Part shown: positions 43,239 to 51,015 of the stretch, piece by piece
Layout of the letters: every line of letters starts with the position of its first letter
Position numbering within the stretch: the stretch's first letter is position 1
Source of the DNA: Variovorax sp. Root411
Lineage (GTDB): Bacteria > Pseudomonadota > Gammaproteobacteria > Burkholderiales > Burkholderiaceae_C
Assembly: GCF_001425205.1 (NCBI RefSeq)
Contig: NZ_LMDW01000001.1
Coordinates: forward strand, 311,928 to 375,927
Length of the DNA stretch: 64,000 nt
Reading direction: 5' to 3'
Program-made: the position numbers and the translations under genes
The notes under the pieces: model-generated
Databases searched by the model: none
The model's input: only the letters and a program-made list of their open reading frames with translations
Told to the model about the DNA's origin: nothing

Positions 43239-44204
43239 TCAAGCTAGTGCAAGCTCTTCCGGCGGCTTGATTCCCAGCAGGTCGCAGTAGAGCGAGCAGC
43301 CTCTCTCCAACGAGTACTCGGGTTTCCAGCCAAGTTCCTCTCTCGCCAGGCTGACGTCCAGGTAGATGCGCTCGACGTCGAATTTCCGATGAGGCAGGTA
43401 CCGAACCGTGCCGGTGAGGCCGGTGCGTTCCTGAAGAATCCGCAGGATGTCGCTGACTCTGTGCCCGACCCCGCTGCCGATGTTGAAGGTGCCCGACTTC
43501 TGGCGTTGGCCCGCCAGCAAAAGAGCCCTGCTGACGTCTGTGACGTAGACGTAATCGCGCACCATCGATCCGTCGCCCCAGATCTCGATCGGCTCGTCTT
43601 TTATCAACCGGTCCAGGAAGGTCGAGATGACGCCCTGCGTGCCGATGCGCGTCTGGTGCGCCCCGTAAGGGTTCGAAATGCGCAGCACATTCGAGACCAG
43701 ACCATGCAGCTTGGAATGAAGTCCGAGATAGTGCTCGATGGCGACCTTGACCACGCCATAGGAGCAGATCGGGCCCAGCGGATGGTTTTCGGGCACCGGA
43801 AGCGCGTAAGGATTGCCGTAGATCGTGCCGCCCGACGACGCGTACACGATGCGCTTGACTTCCGCAGTGCGCATCAGACTCAGAAGGCGCAGCGTGCCCA
43901 GCAGGTTGCTGTTGACGTCGCCGATCGGGTCCGCATTCGAATCGCTGGGGACCGTGGTGCTGATCAGGTGAAACACAACATCCACTCCGACAAGCGCTTG
44001 CGCAAGACCTTCGCCGCGGATGAAGTCCCCTTCGAACACTTCGACCGTCGGCGGGCAGCCCTCACGATCAACGGCGCAGCGGTGCGGCCGGTCGAAGATC
44101 CGGACCGAGCATCCCTCCTTGACGAGGAGATCGACCAAGTGACGCCCGAGAAAGCCGCGTCCACCGAGCACCAAGACCTTAGAGCCAGCAATACCAAGAG
44201 CCAT
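43239..44204 (-). CDS. NAD-dependent sugar epimerase/dehydratase
   Basis: A 321-residue extended short-chain dehydrogenase acting on a nucleotide sugar. The cofactor motif is VLVLGGRGFLGRHLVDLLV, then VVFHLISTTVPSDSNADP, YASSGGTIYGNP and the catalytic SYGVVKVAIEHYL (Tyr-x3-Lys). RDYVYVTDVSRALLLAG and FNIGSGVGHRVSDIL follow. The overall pattern is closest to UDP-glucose 4-epimerase relatives; the exact reaction is not readable. It is the first gene of the - strand operon. I take the ATG at 44202-44204, placing the Rossmann motif at residue 7-8; a TTG at 44252 is possible. Confidence 0.82.
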   Translation of the reverse strand: MALGIAGSKVLVLGGRGFLGRHLVDLLVKEGCSVRIFDRPHRCAVDREGCPPTVEVFEGDFIRGEGLAQALVGVDVVFHLISTTVPSDSNADPIGDVNSNLLGTLRLLSLMRTAEVKRIVYASSGGTIYGNPYALPVPENHPLGPICSYGVVKVAIEHYLGLHSKLHGLVSNVLRISNPYGAHQTRIGTQGVISTFLDRLIKDEPIEIWGDGSMVRDYVYVTDVSRALLLAGQRQKSGTFNIGSGVGHRVSDILRILQERTGLTGTVRYLPHRKFDVERIYLDVSLAREELGWKPEYSLERGCSLYCDLLGIKPPEELALA

Positions 44205-44810
44205 TTGAGAGTCTTTGAGTAAGCGTTGATCGAAGTGAGTTGGCGTGAGCAAAAGCGGACCCCGGTTCTACTGCCGCAACAGAATCAATCGGAGCACGGC
44301 GTGTCCATCCACTCGAAGATGCAAATCGCATGACGTCTGCGCCTCCCGGTGAGCTTGCGCAGGCGCAATGTGTCTTTGTTTTTCACATTTGTAACCAATT
44401 TGTAGTCCACATAGTACTTTTTATTGACGTTTGTCGCAATATTCTTCTGATTTGGTGAAAAAATGCACAAAACAAGGACTAAATGGCGTTCCGGTTTGGC
44501 TGGTGATTCCGCATATGTCCCCTGTAGGGCTTTCCGCAGGGTCGAAATGCTGTGACTTCTGTTTGGGCACTGCACTGCAGGAACAGTGCCGACGCGAAGG
44601 ACTACCAAGGCAATGGCCCCGCCATTGCATGTAATCCTTTGATTTCAATAGAAGAAGTGCGTCTGGCCGAGAGTGCGGCGCCTCTCGGAAAGGGCCCTTG
44701 CGAGCCCGGTTTTGCCATTTGTTACGGACGCGCGAACGTAGGCGTTACGTAACAACGCCTGTCTGTGGCCCGCCATGGCATGCGATTGCCGGCTTTTTCA
44801 GGGACAGCCG
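44205..44810. other. 606-bp intergenic region with several stem-loops
   Basis: No protein-coding signal was seen. The left part (44340-44460) is AT-rich and carries the promoter for the - strand operon. The right part has successive inverted repeats: CCCTG/CAGGG (about 44519-44540), GGCACTG/CAGTGCC (44566-44572, 44584-44590), CCGAGAG/CTCTCGG (44667-44673, 44682-44688) and GGCGTT/AACGCC (44741-44746, 44754-44759). The last, 52 bases past the recJ stop, could end recJ transcription but lacks a T run. Confidence 0.55.
44411..44439 (-). promoter_or_regulatory. Sigma-70 promoter for the 44.2-34.6 kb operon
   Basis: On the - strand: TTGCGA (44439-44434), a 17-base spacer, TACTAT (44416-44411). Transcription would start near 44404, giving a leader of about 200 bases before the epimerase gene. 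The flanks are AT-rich, unlike most of the window. Confidence 0.6.
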
Positions 44811-46622
44811 CTAAAACTCCGCCCCTTCGACCAGCAACCGCAGCCGCCGCACGCCCTGCCATTCGTCCGCATCGAGCCGGAACGCGAGCTTCACGCGCGG
44901 CGGCAGCGGCTCGGTGTGGCTGAACCAGATCGCATCGATCGGCTGGCCCTGGTGCCTGAGTTTCAGCGACAGGTGCTTCTCGCCCACCAGCCGCTGCGAC
45001 ACCACTTCCACCTCTTCGCTGAAGGTCGGCGGCGCGAAGCCCTGGCCCCACACCTCGCGGTGCAGCGTGTCGACGAGGTCGATGCGCATGTACTCGCGCG
45101 AGATCGGCCCGTCGGTCTCGATCTGCCGCGTGAGCGCGGCCTCGGCCAGCCATTCGCCGGCGACCTGCGCGAAGCCCTTCTCGAAGGTCTCGAAGTGCTC
45201 GCGCGCGACCGTGCAGCCGGCCGCCATCGCGTGGCCGCCGAAGCGCAGCAGCACGCCCGGGTGGCGCTTGGCCACGAGGTCGAGCGCATCGCGCAGGTGG
45301 AAGCCCGGAATCGAACGGCCCGAGCCTTTCAGCTCCTGCTCCTTGCCGGGCGCGCCGCTCGCGGCGAAGACGAAGGTCGGCCGGTGGAAGCGGTCCTTGA
45401 TGCGCGAGGCCACGATGCCCACCACGCCTTCGTGGAAGCCCGCGTCGAACACGCTGATGGCTGGCGGCGGCGCTTCGATGCCCTCGCCGTCGGTGGCGAA
45501 CAGCGACTCCGCCAGCAGCAGCGCCTGGTCGCGCATGCCGCCTTCGATGTCGCGCCGCTCGCGGTTGATGCCGTCGAGCATGCGCGCGAGTTCCTCGGCG
45601 CGGCCCGCGTCGTCGGTCAGCAGGCATTCGATGCCCAGCGTCATGTCGGCCAGCCGGCCGGCGGCATTGATGCGCGGGCCGAGTGCGAAGCCGAAGTCGA
45701 AGGTGGTGGCCACCGATGCATTGCGGCCCGCGGCCTTGAACAAGGCGGCCACACCTGCTGGCATCGCACCGGCGCGGATGCGGCGCAGGCCCTGCGCCAC
45801 GAGGCGGCGGTTGTTGGCATCGAGCTTCACCACGTCGGCCACGGTGCCGAGCGCGACCAGCGGCAGCAGCGCGTCGAGCTTGGGCTGCGGTTTGCCTGCC
45901 CCCCGGCTTGCCACTTCGTGTGCTTCGCCACCCCCCGAGGGGGAGGCTGGCCCGCCTTGGGGCGGCCCGGCGGCGGGCGCAGGCGTGTCGAACACACCAC
46001 GCCTGCGCAACTCGGAGCGCAGCGCAAGCAGCACGTAGAACATCACGCCGACACCGGCGATGCTCTTGCTCTCGAATTCGCAGCCGGGCTGGTTCGGGTT
46101 GACCATCACGTCGGCTATCGGCAGCTCGGGGCCGGGCAGGTGGTGGTCGGTCACCAGCACCTGCAGGCCGCGCACCTTGGCGGCGGCCACGCCTTCGACG
46201 CTGGCAATGCCGTTGTCGACGGTGATCAGCATGTCGGCGCCGCTGTCGGCCACGCGCTCGGCAATGGGTGGCGTGAGGCCGTAGCCGTCGACCACGCGGT
46301 CGGGCACGAGGTAGCTCACGTGCTTCGCGCCCAGCAGGCGCAGGCCGCGCACGCCGACCGCGCAGGCGGTGGCGCCGTCGCAGTCGTAGTCGGCGACGAT
46401 GCACAGGCGCTTGTCCTGCGCGATGGCGTCGGCCAGCAGCACCGCGGCCTCTTGTGTGCCGCGCAGCGTGTCCGGCATCAGCAGGCGCGCGAGGCCGTCG
46501 TCGAGCTCTTCCTTGGCACGCACGCCACGGGCGGCGAACAGCCGGGCGAGCAGCGGATGCACGCCGGCCTGCTCCAGCGCCCAGACGGTGCGTGGCGGGA
46601 TCTCCCTGGCGATGATTTTCAT
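44811..46622 (-). CDS. recJ: Single-stranded-DNA-specific exonuclease RecJ
   Basis: RecJ degrades single-stranded DNA 5' to 3' in recombination and mismatch repair. The 603-residue protein has the DHH motifs: CIVADYDCDGATACAVGVRGLRLLG, ITVDNGIASVEG, VLVTDHHLPGPELPIADVMVNPNQPGC, LPLVALGTVADVV (motif IV region) and the DHHA1 domain with LLRFGGHAMAAGCTV. The ATG at 46620-46622 overlaps the upstream stop (ATGA). Between the DHH motifs, about 25 extra residues rich in Pro, Gly, Ala and Ser are encoded by a palindromic repeat (45896-45975), in frame and without a stop. Confidence 0.96.
   Translation of the reverse strand: MKIIAREIPPRTVWALEQAGVHPLLARLFAARGVRAKEELDDGLARLLMPDTLRGTQEAAVLLADAIAQDKRLCIVADYDCDGATACAVGVRGLRLLGAKHVSYLVPDRVVDGYGLTPPIAERVADSGADMLITVDNGIASVEGVAAAKVRGLQVLVTDHHLPGPELPIADVMVNPNQPGCEFESKSIAGVGVMFYVLLALRSELRRRGVFDTPAPAAGPPQGGPASPSGGGEAHEVASRGAGKPQPKLDALLPLVALGTVADVVKLDANNRRLVAQGLRRIRAGAMPAGVAALFKAAGRNASVATTFDFGFALGPRINAAGRLADMTLGIECLLTDDAGRAEELARMLDGINRERRDIEGGMRDQALLLAESLFATDGEGIEAPPPAISVFDAGFHEGVVGIVASRIKDRFHRPTFVFAASGAPGKEQELKGSGRSIPGFHLRDALDLVAKRHPGVLLRFGGHAMAAGCTVAREHFETFEKGFAQVAGEWLAEAALTRQIETDGPISREYMRIDLVDTLHREVWGQGFAPPTFSEEVEVVSQRLVGEKHLSLKLRHQGQPIDAIWFSHTEPLPPRVKLAFRLDADEWQGVRRLRLLVEGAEF
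45896..45975 (-). repeat. Palindromic repeat inserted in frame in recJ
   Basis: An 80-bp GC-rich element containing CCCCCCGAGGGGG (45931-45943) and CCGCC/GGCGG arms around CTTGGG (45953-45965). It resembles the intergenic palindromic repeats common in Comamonadaceae, but here it is translated as PPQGGPASPSGGGEAHEVASRG. It sits in a surface linker of RecJ, where insertion is tolerable. Confidence 0.7.
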
Positions 46623-47581
46623 AGCGACTCCAGCGCGGTCGATGCGCGCTTGCGGTCGAACAGGCTCTTCGCCCAGCGGGCCAGACCGCGCGGCTGCACG
46701 GTGTAGCGCTGCGCGGCGCGGTCGCCGCACAGCGTGAGGGATACCTGGGCGCCTCGCGTGTAGTCGGCCAGCAGAGAGGCGACAGGCCCCGCGTCCAGCG
46801 CCTGCCAGGCGGTGGCCCAGCCGATGCCGTCGTCGCGCAGGGCGGCGACGCGAAGCTCATCGCTCACTGTCGCAGCCGCTGCGGGCTCGACTTCATTCTT
46901 CAGCGCACCGGTCCCGCTGAGCCAGAAGGAGTTGATCGGCGGCACGCCGCGCGCGGCGCGGTCGTCGTTCACGCGCTGGGTGTACAGCAGCATCTGCATT
47001 TCGTTCTGCAGGCGGCGCAGCGGCCGTGCCGAGTCGCCGAGCGGCGACCACTGCGAGATCGGGTAGCCCACCGCGCGGTCGATGGAGGCGGTGGCCAGAC
47101 CGTCGAAGATGGGCGCGCGCGCCAGCCATCGGCCGGGCGCGGAGGAGGGGTGCAGCGCGATGCCGTCTTCCTCGAAGAAGGGGCGCGCGGCTTGCAGCAG
47201 CGCGGCCGATTCGGCGGCGTCGATCTCGATGGCGGACGGGTCGCCCAGCACCACGTCGTCGATGCCGACCTGCCAGTTGCACAGCGTGACGAGGCCCCAG
47301 GCTTCATGGTCGTTGGGCGCGGCGATGCCCAGTTGCCGTGCTTCGAGCGCGGCCCAGGGGATGCAGCCGTCGGCCGAGGCGATGCCCATTGCCCGGGACA
47401 GCGCGCGTTCGTGCGGAGGCGAGCGGGTGCTTTCGTCCTGCGTGTCGGTATCGGCCAGTGTGAGCCGCGTCAGCAAGGTTTCGAGATTGGGGAGCCGCAA
47501 GGTGGGCAGCGCCGCGCGGCATGCCGGGGAACCGCGGCCGGCAAAGGGAATCAACAGGTGACGTGGGGAGGTTTCGGCCAT
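46619..47581 (-). CDS. RpfE-like conserved protein upstream of recJ
   Basis: A 320-residue cytoplasmic protein of a family found next to recJ in beta-proteobacteria and Xanthomonas (RpfE type), sometimes annotated as a phosphoglycerate mutase. It begins MAETSPRHLLIPFAGRGSPACRAALPTLRLPNLETLLTRL. Other segments are ERALSRAMGIASADGCIPWAALEA, TLCNWQVGIDDVVLGDPSAIEID and RLQNEMQMLLYTQRVNDDRAARGVPPINSFWLSGTGAL; the last is the most distinctive. I see no phosphotransfer motif that would prove enzyme activity. The stop overlaps the recJ start, so the pair is coupled. Divergent lolC starts 55 bp away. Confidence 0.7.
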   Translation of the reverse strand: MAETSPRHLLIPFAGRGSPACRAALPTLRLPNLETLLTRLTLADTDTQDESTRSPPHERALSRAMGIASADGCIPWAALEARQLGIAAPNDHEAWGLVTLCNWQVGIDDVVLGDPSAIEIDAAESAALLQAARPFFEEDGIALHPSSAPGRWLARAPIFDGLATASIDRAVGYPISQWSPLGDSARPLRRLQNEMQMLLYTQRVNDDRAARGVPPINSFWLSGTGALKNEVEPAAAATVSDELRVAALRDDGIGWATAWQALDAGPVASLLADYTRGAQVSLTLCGDRAAQRYTVQPRGLARWAKSLFDRKRASTALESL

Positions 47582-47636
47582 TCCCCTATTGTCCGGGAAG
47601 CCCCCAGGGAATCCGGGATGCCACAATTCCGCCCCT

Positions 47637-48893
47637 ATGCGACTTCCTTATGAACTGCAGCTCGGCTGGCGCTACACGCGCGCGGGCCGGGCGACTCGGC
47701 GCAACGGCTTCATCTCCTTCATCTCCGGTGTCTCGATGCTCGGCATCGCGCTGGGCGTGGCGGCGCTGATCATTGTGCTCAGTGTGATGAACGGCTTCCA
47801 GAAGGAAGTGCGCGACCGCATGCTCGGCGTGGTGTCGCACATCGAGATCTTCTCGCGCGACGGGCAGGCGCTGCAGAGCCTCGACGAGATCATGGCCGCG
47901 GCGCGCAAGAACCCCGAGGTGGTCGGCGCAGCGCCCTTCATCAACACGCAGGCGCTCATTGCGCGCGGCGAGGACATGAAGGGCACCATCGTGCGCGGTA
48001 TCGATCCCAAGCTCGAGCCCGAAGTCACCGACACCAACGGCATCGCCACCAAGGGAACCTTCGACAAGCTGGTGCCGGGCGAGTTCGGCATCGTGCTGGG
48101 CGCGGAACTCGCGCGCTCGCTTTTCGTGCAGCCGGGCGACCAGGTCACGCTGGTGGCGCCGGGCGGGCAGGTCACGCCGGCGGGCGTGGTGCCGCGACTG
48201 AAGCAGTTCACCGTGGTCGGCACTTTCGACTCGGGCCACTACGAATACGACTCGGCGCTCGCCATGGTCCACGAGCAGGACGCGGCCAAGGTGTTCCGCC
48301 TGGAAGGGCCAACGGGCATCCGCCTGAAGCTCAAGAACCTCAACGAGGCGCGCGACGTGGCCGATCAGCTCGCAGTAACCCTGCCGGGCGAGTTCCTCAT
48401 CCGCGACTGGACGCGCCAGAACAAGACCTGGTTCGCGGCCGTGCAAGTCGAGAAACGCATGATGTTCATCATCCTCACGCTGATCGTGGCGGTGGCGGCC
48501 TTCAACCTCGTTTCCACGCTGGTGATGACAGTGACCGACAAGCGCGCCGACATCGCCATCTTGCGCACGCTGGGCAGCTCGCCGCGCAGCATCATGGGCA
48601 TCTTCGTGGTGCAGGGCGCGATGGTGGGCGTGATCGGCACCGTGGCCGGCCTTCTGCTGGGGCTGGGCATTGCCTACAACATCGACGTGATCGTGCCCTT
48701 CCTCGAGCAGCTGTTCCACGCGAGCTTCTTGCCGAAGGACATCTACCTGATCAGCAAGATGCCGAGCGATCCGCAGCAAAGCGACATCGTGCCGATCGCG
48801 ATCATTTCCCTGGTGCTGGCCTTCGTCGCCACGCTGTACCCGAGCTGGCGCGCCAGCCGAGTCAATCCGGCCGAGGCCTTGCGCTATGAGTGA
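47637..48893 (+). CDS. lolC: Lipoprotein-releasing ABC transporter permease (LolC/LolE)
   Basis: LolC/E extracts mature lipoproteins from the inner membrane for LolA. The 418-residue protein has TM1 ([44 protein letters not shown]), a periplasmic MacB-like domain (about residues 45-265) and three C-terminal TMs ([107 protein letters not shown]). Only one permease gene is present beside lolD, so it may be a LolF-like hybrid serving both roles. The ATG at 47637 gives [15 protein letters not shown], the family start. Confidence 0.93.
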   Translation: MRLPYELQLGWRYTRAGRATRRNGFISFISGVSMLGIALGVAALIIVLSVMNGFQKEVRDRMLGVVSHIEIFSRDGQALQSLDEIMAAARKNPEVVGAAPFINTQALIARGEDMKGTIVRGIDPKLEPEVTDTNGIATKGTFDKLVPGEFGIVLGAELARSLFVQPGDQVTLVAPGGQVTPAGVVPRLKQFTVVGTFDSGHYEYDSALAMVHEQDAAKVFRLEGPTGIRLKLKNLNEARDVADQLAVTLPGEFLIRDWTRQNKTWFAAVQVEKRMMFIILTLIVAVAAFNLVSTLVMTVTDKRADIAILRTLGSSPRSIMGIFVVQGAMVGVIGTVAGLLLGLGIAYNIDVIVPFLEQLFHASFLPKDIYLISKMPSDPQQSDIVPIAIISLVLAFVATLYPSWRASRVNPAEALRYE

Positions 48894-49563
48894 AGTTGTA
48901 TTGAAGGCCCGTGGACTGACGAAACGGTTCCACGAAGGCCGCCTCGACCTGACCGTGTTGCACGGCGTGGACCTCGACGTGCATGCCGGCGAAACGCTCG
49001 CCATCGTCGGCGCCTCGGGCTCCGGCAAGAGCACGCTGCTCCACCTGATGGGCGGGCTCGACGCACCCACGGCCGGCAAGGTCGAACTGCTGGGCAAGGA
49101 CATCGCGCACGCCGACGCGGCGGAGCAGGGGCGGCTGCGCAACCAGCACCTGGGCTTCGTCTACCAGTTCCATCACCTGCTGCCCGAGTTCAGCGCGCTC
49201 GACAACGTGGCCATGCCACTGAAGATCCGCCGCGTGGAGCCGCATGCGGCCGCGCAGTCGGCGGCGAAGATTCTTGAAAGCGTGGGGCTGGGCCAGCGTT
49301 TGCACCACCGTCCGGCCGAGCTGTCGGGCGGCGAGCGCCAGCGCGTGGCGATCGCGCGTGCGCTGGTCACGCAGCCGGCCTGCGTGCTGGCCGACGAGCC
49401 CACCGGCAACCTCGACCGCAGCACGGCGGACACGGTGTTCGCGCTGATGCTCGACCTGGCGCACCGGCATCGCACGGCGTTCGTGATGGTCACGCACGAC
49501 CAGGACCTGGCGAAGCGCTGCGACCGGGTGCTGCAGCTGGTGGCCGGGCGCCTGTCGGGCTGA
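48886..49563 (+). CDS. lolD: Lipoprotein-releasing ABC transporter ATPase
   Basis: LolD powers LolC/E. The 225-residue ATPase has Walker [10 protein letters not shown] (about residues 43-51), the Q-loop region [20 protein letters not shown] (the QFHHLLPEF form is specific to LolD), the signature [15 protein letters not shown] and Walker [13 protein letters not shown]. The ATG at 48886 overlaps the lolC 3' end by 8 bases. It is followed by a palindromic repeat element. Confidence 0.96.
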   Translation: MSEVVLKARGLTKRFHEGRLDLTVLHGVDLDVHAGETLAIVGASGSGKSTLLHLMGGLDAPTAGKVELLGKDIAHADAAEQGRLRNQHLGFVYQFHHLLPEFSALDNVAMPLKIRRVEPHAAAQSAAKILESVGLGQRLHHRPAELSGGERQRVAIARALVTQPACVLADEPTGNLDRSTADTVFALMLDLAHRHRTAFVMVTHDQDLAKRCDRVLQLVAGRLSG

Positions 49564-49575
49564 CTCCCGGCTTTT

Positions 49576-49688
49576 CTCCCTCCCCTTCCGGGGGAGGGCC
49601 GGGGTGGGGGCTCGACGGCGTTGAATGCCATGCAGCCTCGAAGGCCGCGCTGCCCCCATCCCAACCTTCCCCCAGAGGGGGAAGGAGC
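49576..49688. repeat. Paired inverted palindromic repeat (REPIN-like), copy A
   Basis: Two arms of about 36 bases in opposite orientation (49576-49611 and 49652-49688) with a 40-base spacer. Each arm has its own hairpin (CCCTCCCCTTCCGGGGGAGGG; CCTTCCCCCAGAGGGGGAAGG) followed or preceded by GGGGTGGGGGC or its complement. It lies between lolD and clpP, and the same arrangement recurs at 55742-55858. Confidence 0.85.
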
Positions 49689-49804
49689 CAAGGCAGCAGC
49701 GCCGGGAATTGCGAGAGATCGCGTTCATGCTTGCCACAGCGGCCCCGATGTCACGAAACTGTGGACTTGTCCGCCAGGACAGTTCAACCACAGGAGCTTT
49801 CTGC

Positions 49805-50428
49805 ATGTCCACGCTGCCCATGTTCTCAATGGAATCCGAAGACGACACCAAGCCCGCGGCCACCGCCGAGCCGCGCAACTCCTATCTGGAGGAGAAAGCG
49901 TTCAACTCGCGCACGCTGCTGATCTTCGGCTCCATCACCGACTCGGTGGCCGCCGACGTGACGCGCCGGCTCATTGCGCTCGATGCCGACAGCGCCGACA
50001 AGCCCATCGACATCCTCGTGAGCTCGCCCGGCGGCCATCTGGAGTCGGGCGATGCCATCCACGACATCGTGCGCTTCATCAGCGCGCCGGTGAACATGAT
50101 CGGCACCGGCTGGGTCGGCAGCGCCGCCACCCATCTGTTTCTTGCCGCGCCGCGCGAGCGCCGCGTGTGCCTGCCCAACACGCGCTTCCTGATCCATCAG
50201 CCCAGCGGCGGCGCGGGCGGGCAGGCGACGGACATCGCGATCCAGGCGCAGGAAATCATCAAGGCCCGCCAGCGCATCGCGCACGAGATCGCGCGCGAAA
50301 CCGGCAAGCCCATCGACGTGGTGCTGGCCGACATCGAGCGCGACCGCTGGCTGTCGGCCACGGAGGCCGTCGAGTACGGCCTGGTCTCGCGCATCATCCA
50401 GCGCAAGACCGAGTTGCGGCCCGCCTGA
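49805..50428 (+). CDS. ClpP-family serine protease, divergent paralogue
   Basis: A 207-residue protein of the ClpP fold, whose main family forms the tetradecameric proteolytic chamber for ClpX/ClpA. A gap-free comparison with E. coli ClpP places the triad at Ser106, His131 and Asp180, with the same spacing (25 and 49 residues). The surrounding motifs diverge: GWVGSAA instead of GQAASMG, and LVSSPGGHLESG instead of the YINSPGG form. HQPSGGAGGQATDI is well kept. The ATG at 49805 has AGGAG 8 bases upstream (49792-49796). It stands alone, without clpX or tig, so it is a secondary ClpP whose partner ATPase is unknown. Confidence 0.82.
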   Translation: MSTLPMFSMESEDDTKPAATAEPRNSYLEEKAFNSRTLLIFGSITDSVAADVTRRLIALDADSADKPIDILVSSPGGHLESGDAIHDIVRFISAPVNMIGTGWVGSAATHLFLAAPRERRVCLPNTRFLIHQPSGGAGGQATDIAIQAQEIIKARQRIAHEIARETGKPIDVVLADIERDRWLSATEAVEYGLVSRIIQRKTELRPA

Positions 50429-50437
50429 TCGGCCTGA

Positions 50438-50827
50438 TCAGGCCTTGGGCTTGTAGGCGACGACGTCGATCTCGACCTTGGCGTCGACCATCAGCCGCGC
50501 CTCGGTGGTCGAGCGCGCCGGCTTGTTCTCGCCGAAGTAGCCCATGTAGATGCGGTTGAAGGCACCAAAGTCGCGCGCGTCCTGCAGCCAGACGGTGCTC
50601 TTGCACACGTCGTCGAGCGTGGCGCCGGCCAGTGCGAGCACCGCCTTGAGGTTTTCCATCACCTGACGCGTCTGCGCCTCGATGCCGCCCACCACGATCT
50701 CGCCGTCCTTGTTCGCCGGCACCTGGCCCGACACATAGATGAAGTCGCCGGCGCGCACGGCCGGGGAGAAGGGGCGGGCCTGGCGGTCGGACGCGACGGG
50801 CGGGGCGCCGAGGTATTCGAGGGGCAT
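50438..50827 (-). CDS. ridA: RidA-family reactive-enamine deaminase
   Basis: RidA proteins hydrolyse enamine/imine intermediates such as 2-aminoacrylate that leak from PLP enzymes. The 129-residue protein has the family landmarks RPFSPAVRAGDFIYVSGQVPANKDGEIV, QTRQVMENLKAVLALAGATLDDVCKSTVWLQD, FNRIYMGYF and PARSTTEARLMVDAKVEIDVVAYKP, with the substrate-carboxylate arginine in PARST. It is divergent from an operon containing a PLP-dependent D-amino-acid deaminase (56857), a source of exactly such intermediates. It is tail-to-tail with the ClpP-like gene (9 bp). Confidence 0.92.
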   Translation of the reverse strand: MPLEYLGAPPVASDRQARPFSPAVRAGDFIYVSGQVPANKDGEIVVGGIEAQTRQVMENLKAVLALAGATLDDVCKSTVWLQDARDFGAFNRIYMGYFGENKPARSTTEARLMVDAKVEIDVVAYKPKA

Positions 50828-50885
50828 GGAGACTCCTGAGAGGTGAAGTAGTGAAAGAAGGGATCTGCGAGTATCGCGCCCAATC

Positions 50886-50900
50886 TGAAAATCTCTTTCA
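50886..50900. promoter_or_regulatory. Dyad TGAAA-N5-TTTCA, site 1
   Basis: A perfect 5+5 inverted repeat in the divergent region between ridA and the ABC operon. With the similar site at 50970-50984 it is a candidate operator for the RpiR-family regulator encoded at 58169. Confidence 0.5.
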
Positions 50901-50969
50901 AATTAACCTTCAATCAAGGGTTAACACGGATGATTTGGCATGAATACTGCTTCAAAGTCTAGGCCGAAG

Positions 50970-50984
50970 AGAAATTTTCTTTCA
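50970..50984. promoter_or_regulatory. Dyad AGAAA-N5-TTTCA, site 2
   Basis: Same 5-N5-5 layout as site 1 with one mismatch, centred exactly 84 bp (eight helical turns) from it and about 40 bp before the substrate-binding-protein gene. Confidence 0.45.
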
Positions 50985-51015
50985 CAAACTCGCACGCCCC
51001 ATGAAGGAGTTCCCC

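Noticed and set aside
29059-44754. TACGTAAC at 29059-29066 (gfc/LuxR gap) and 44746-44753 (recJ gap) as a shared regulatory motif.
   Set aside because: Two 8-base matches in unrelated gaps are weak evidence and the flanks differ; I could not connect them to one regulator.
34552-44810. Direct repeat of the tRNA-Thr 3' end as the far attachment site of an integrated island.
   Set aside because: I looked for the TTCGATTCGGACAAGCGGC end near 44-45 kb and found no copy; no integrase gene is present either.
49805-50428. ClpP-like protein with the catalytic Ser replaced by Thr (GSAAT read against GQAAS).
   Set aside because: Gap-free alignment counted back from the conserved His131 puts Ser106 at the nucleophile position, and the Ser-His and His-Asp spacings (25 and 49) equal those of E. 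coli ClpP. The triad is intact; only flanking residues diverge.
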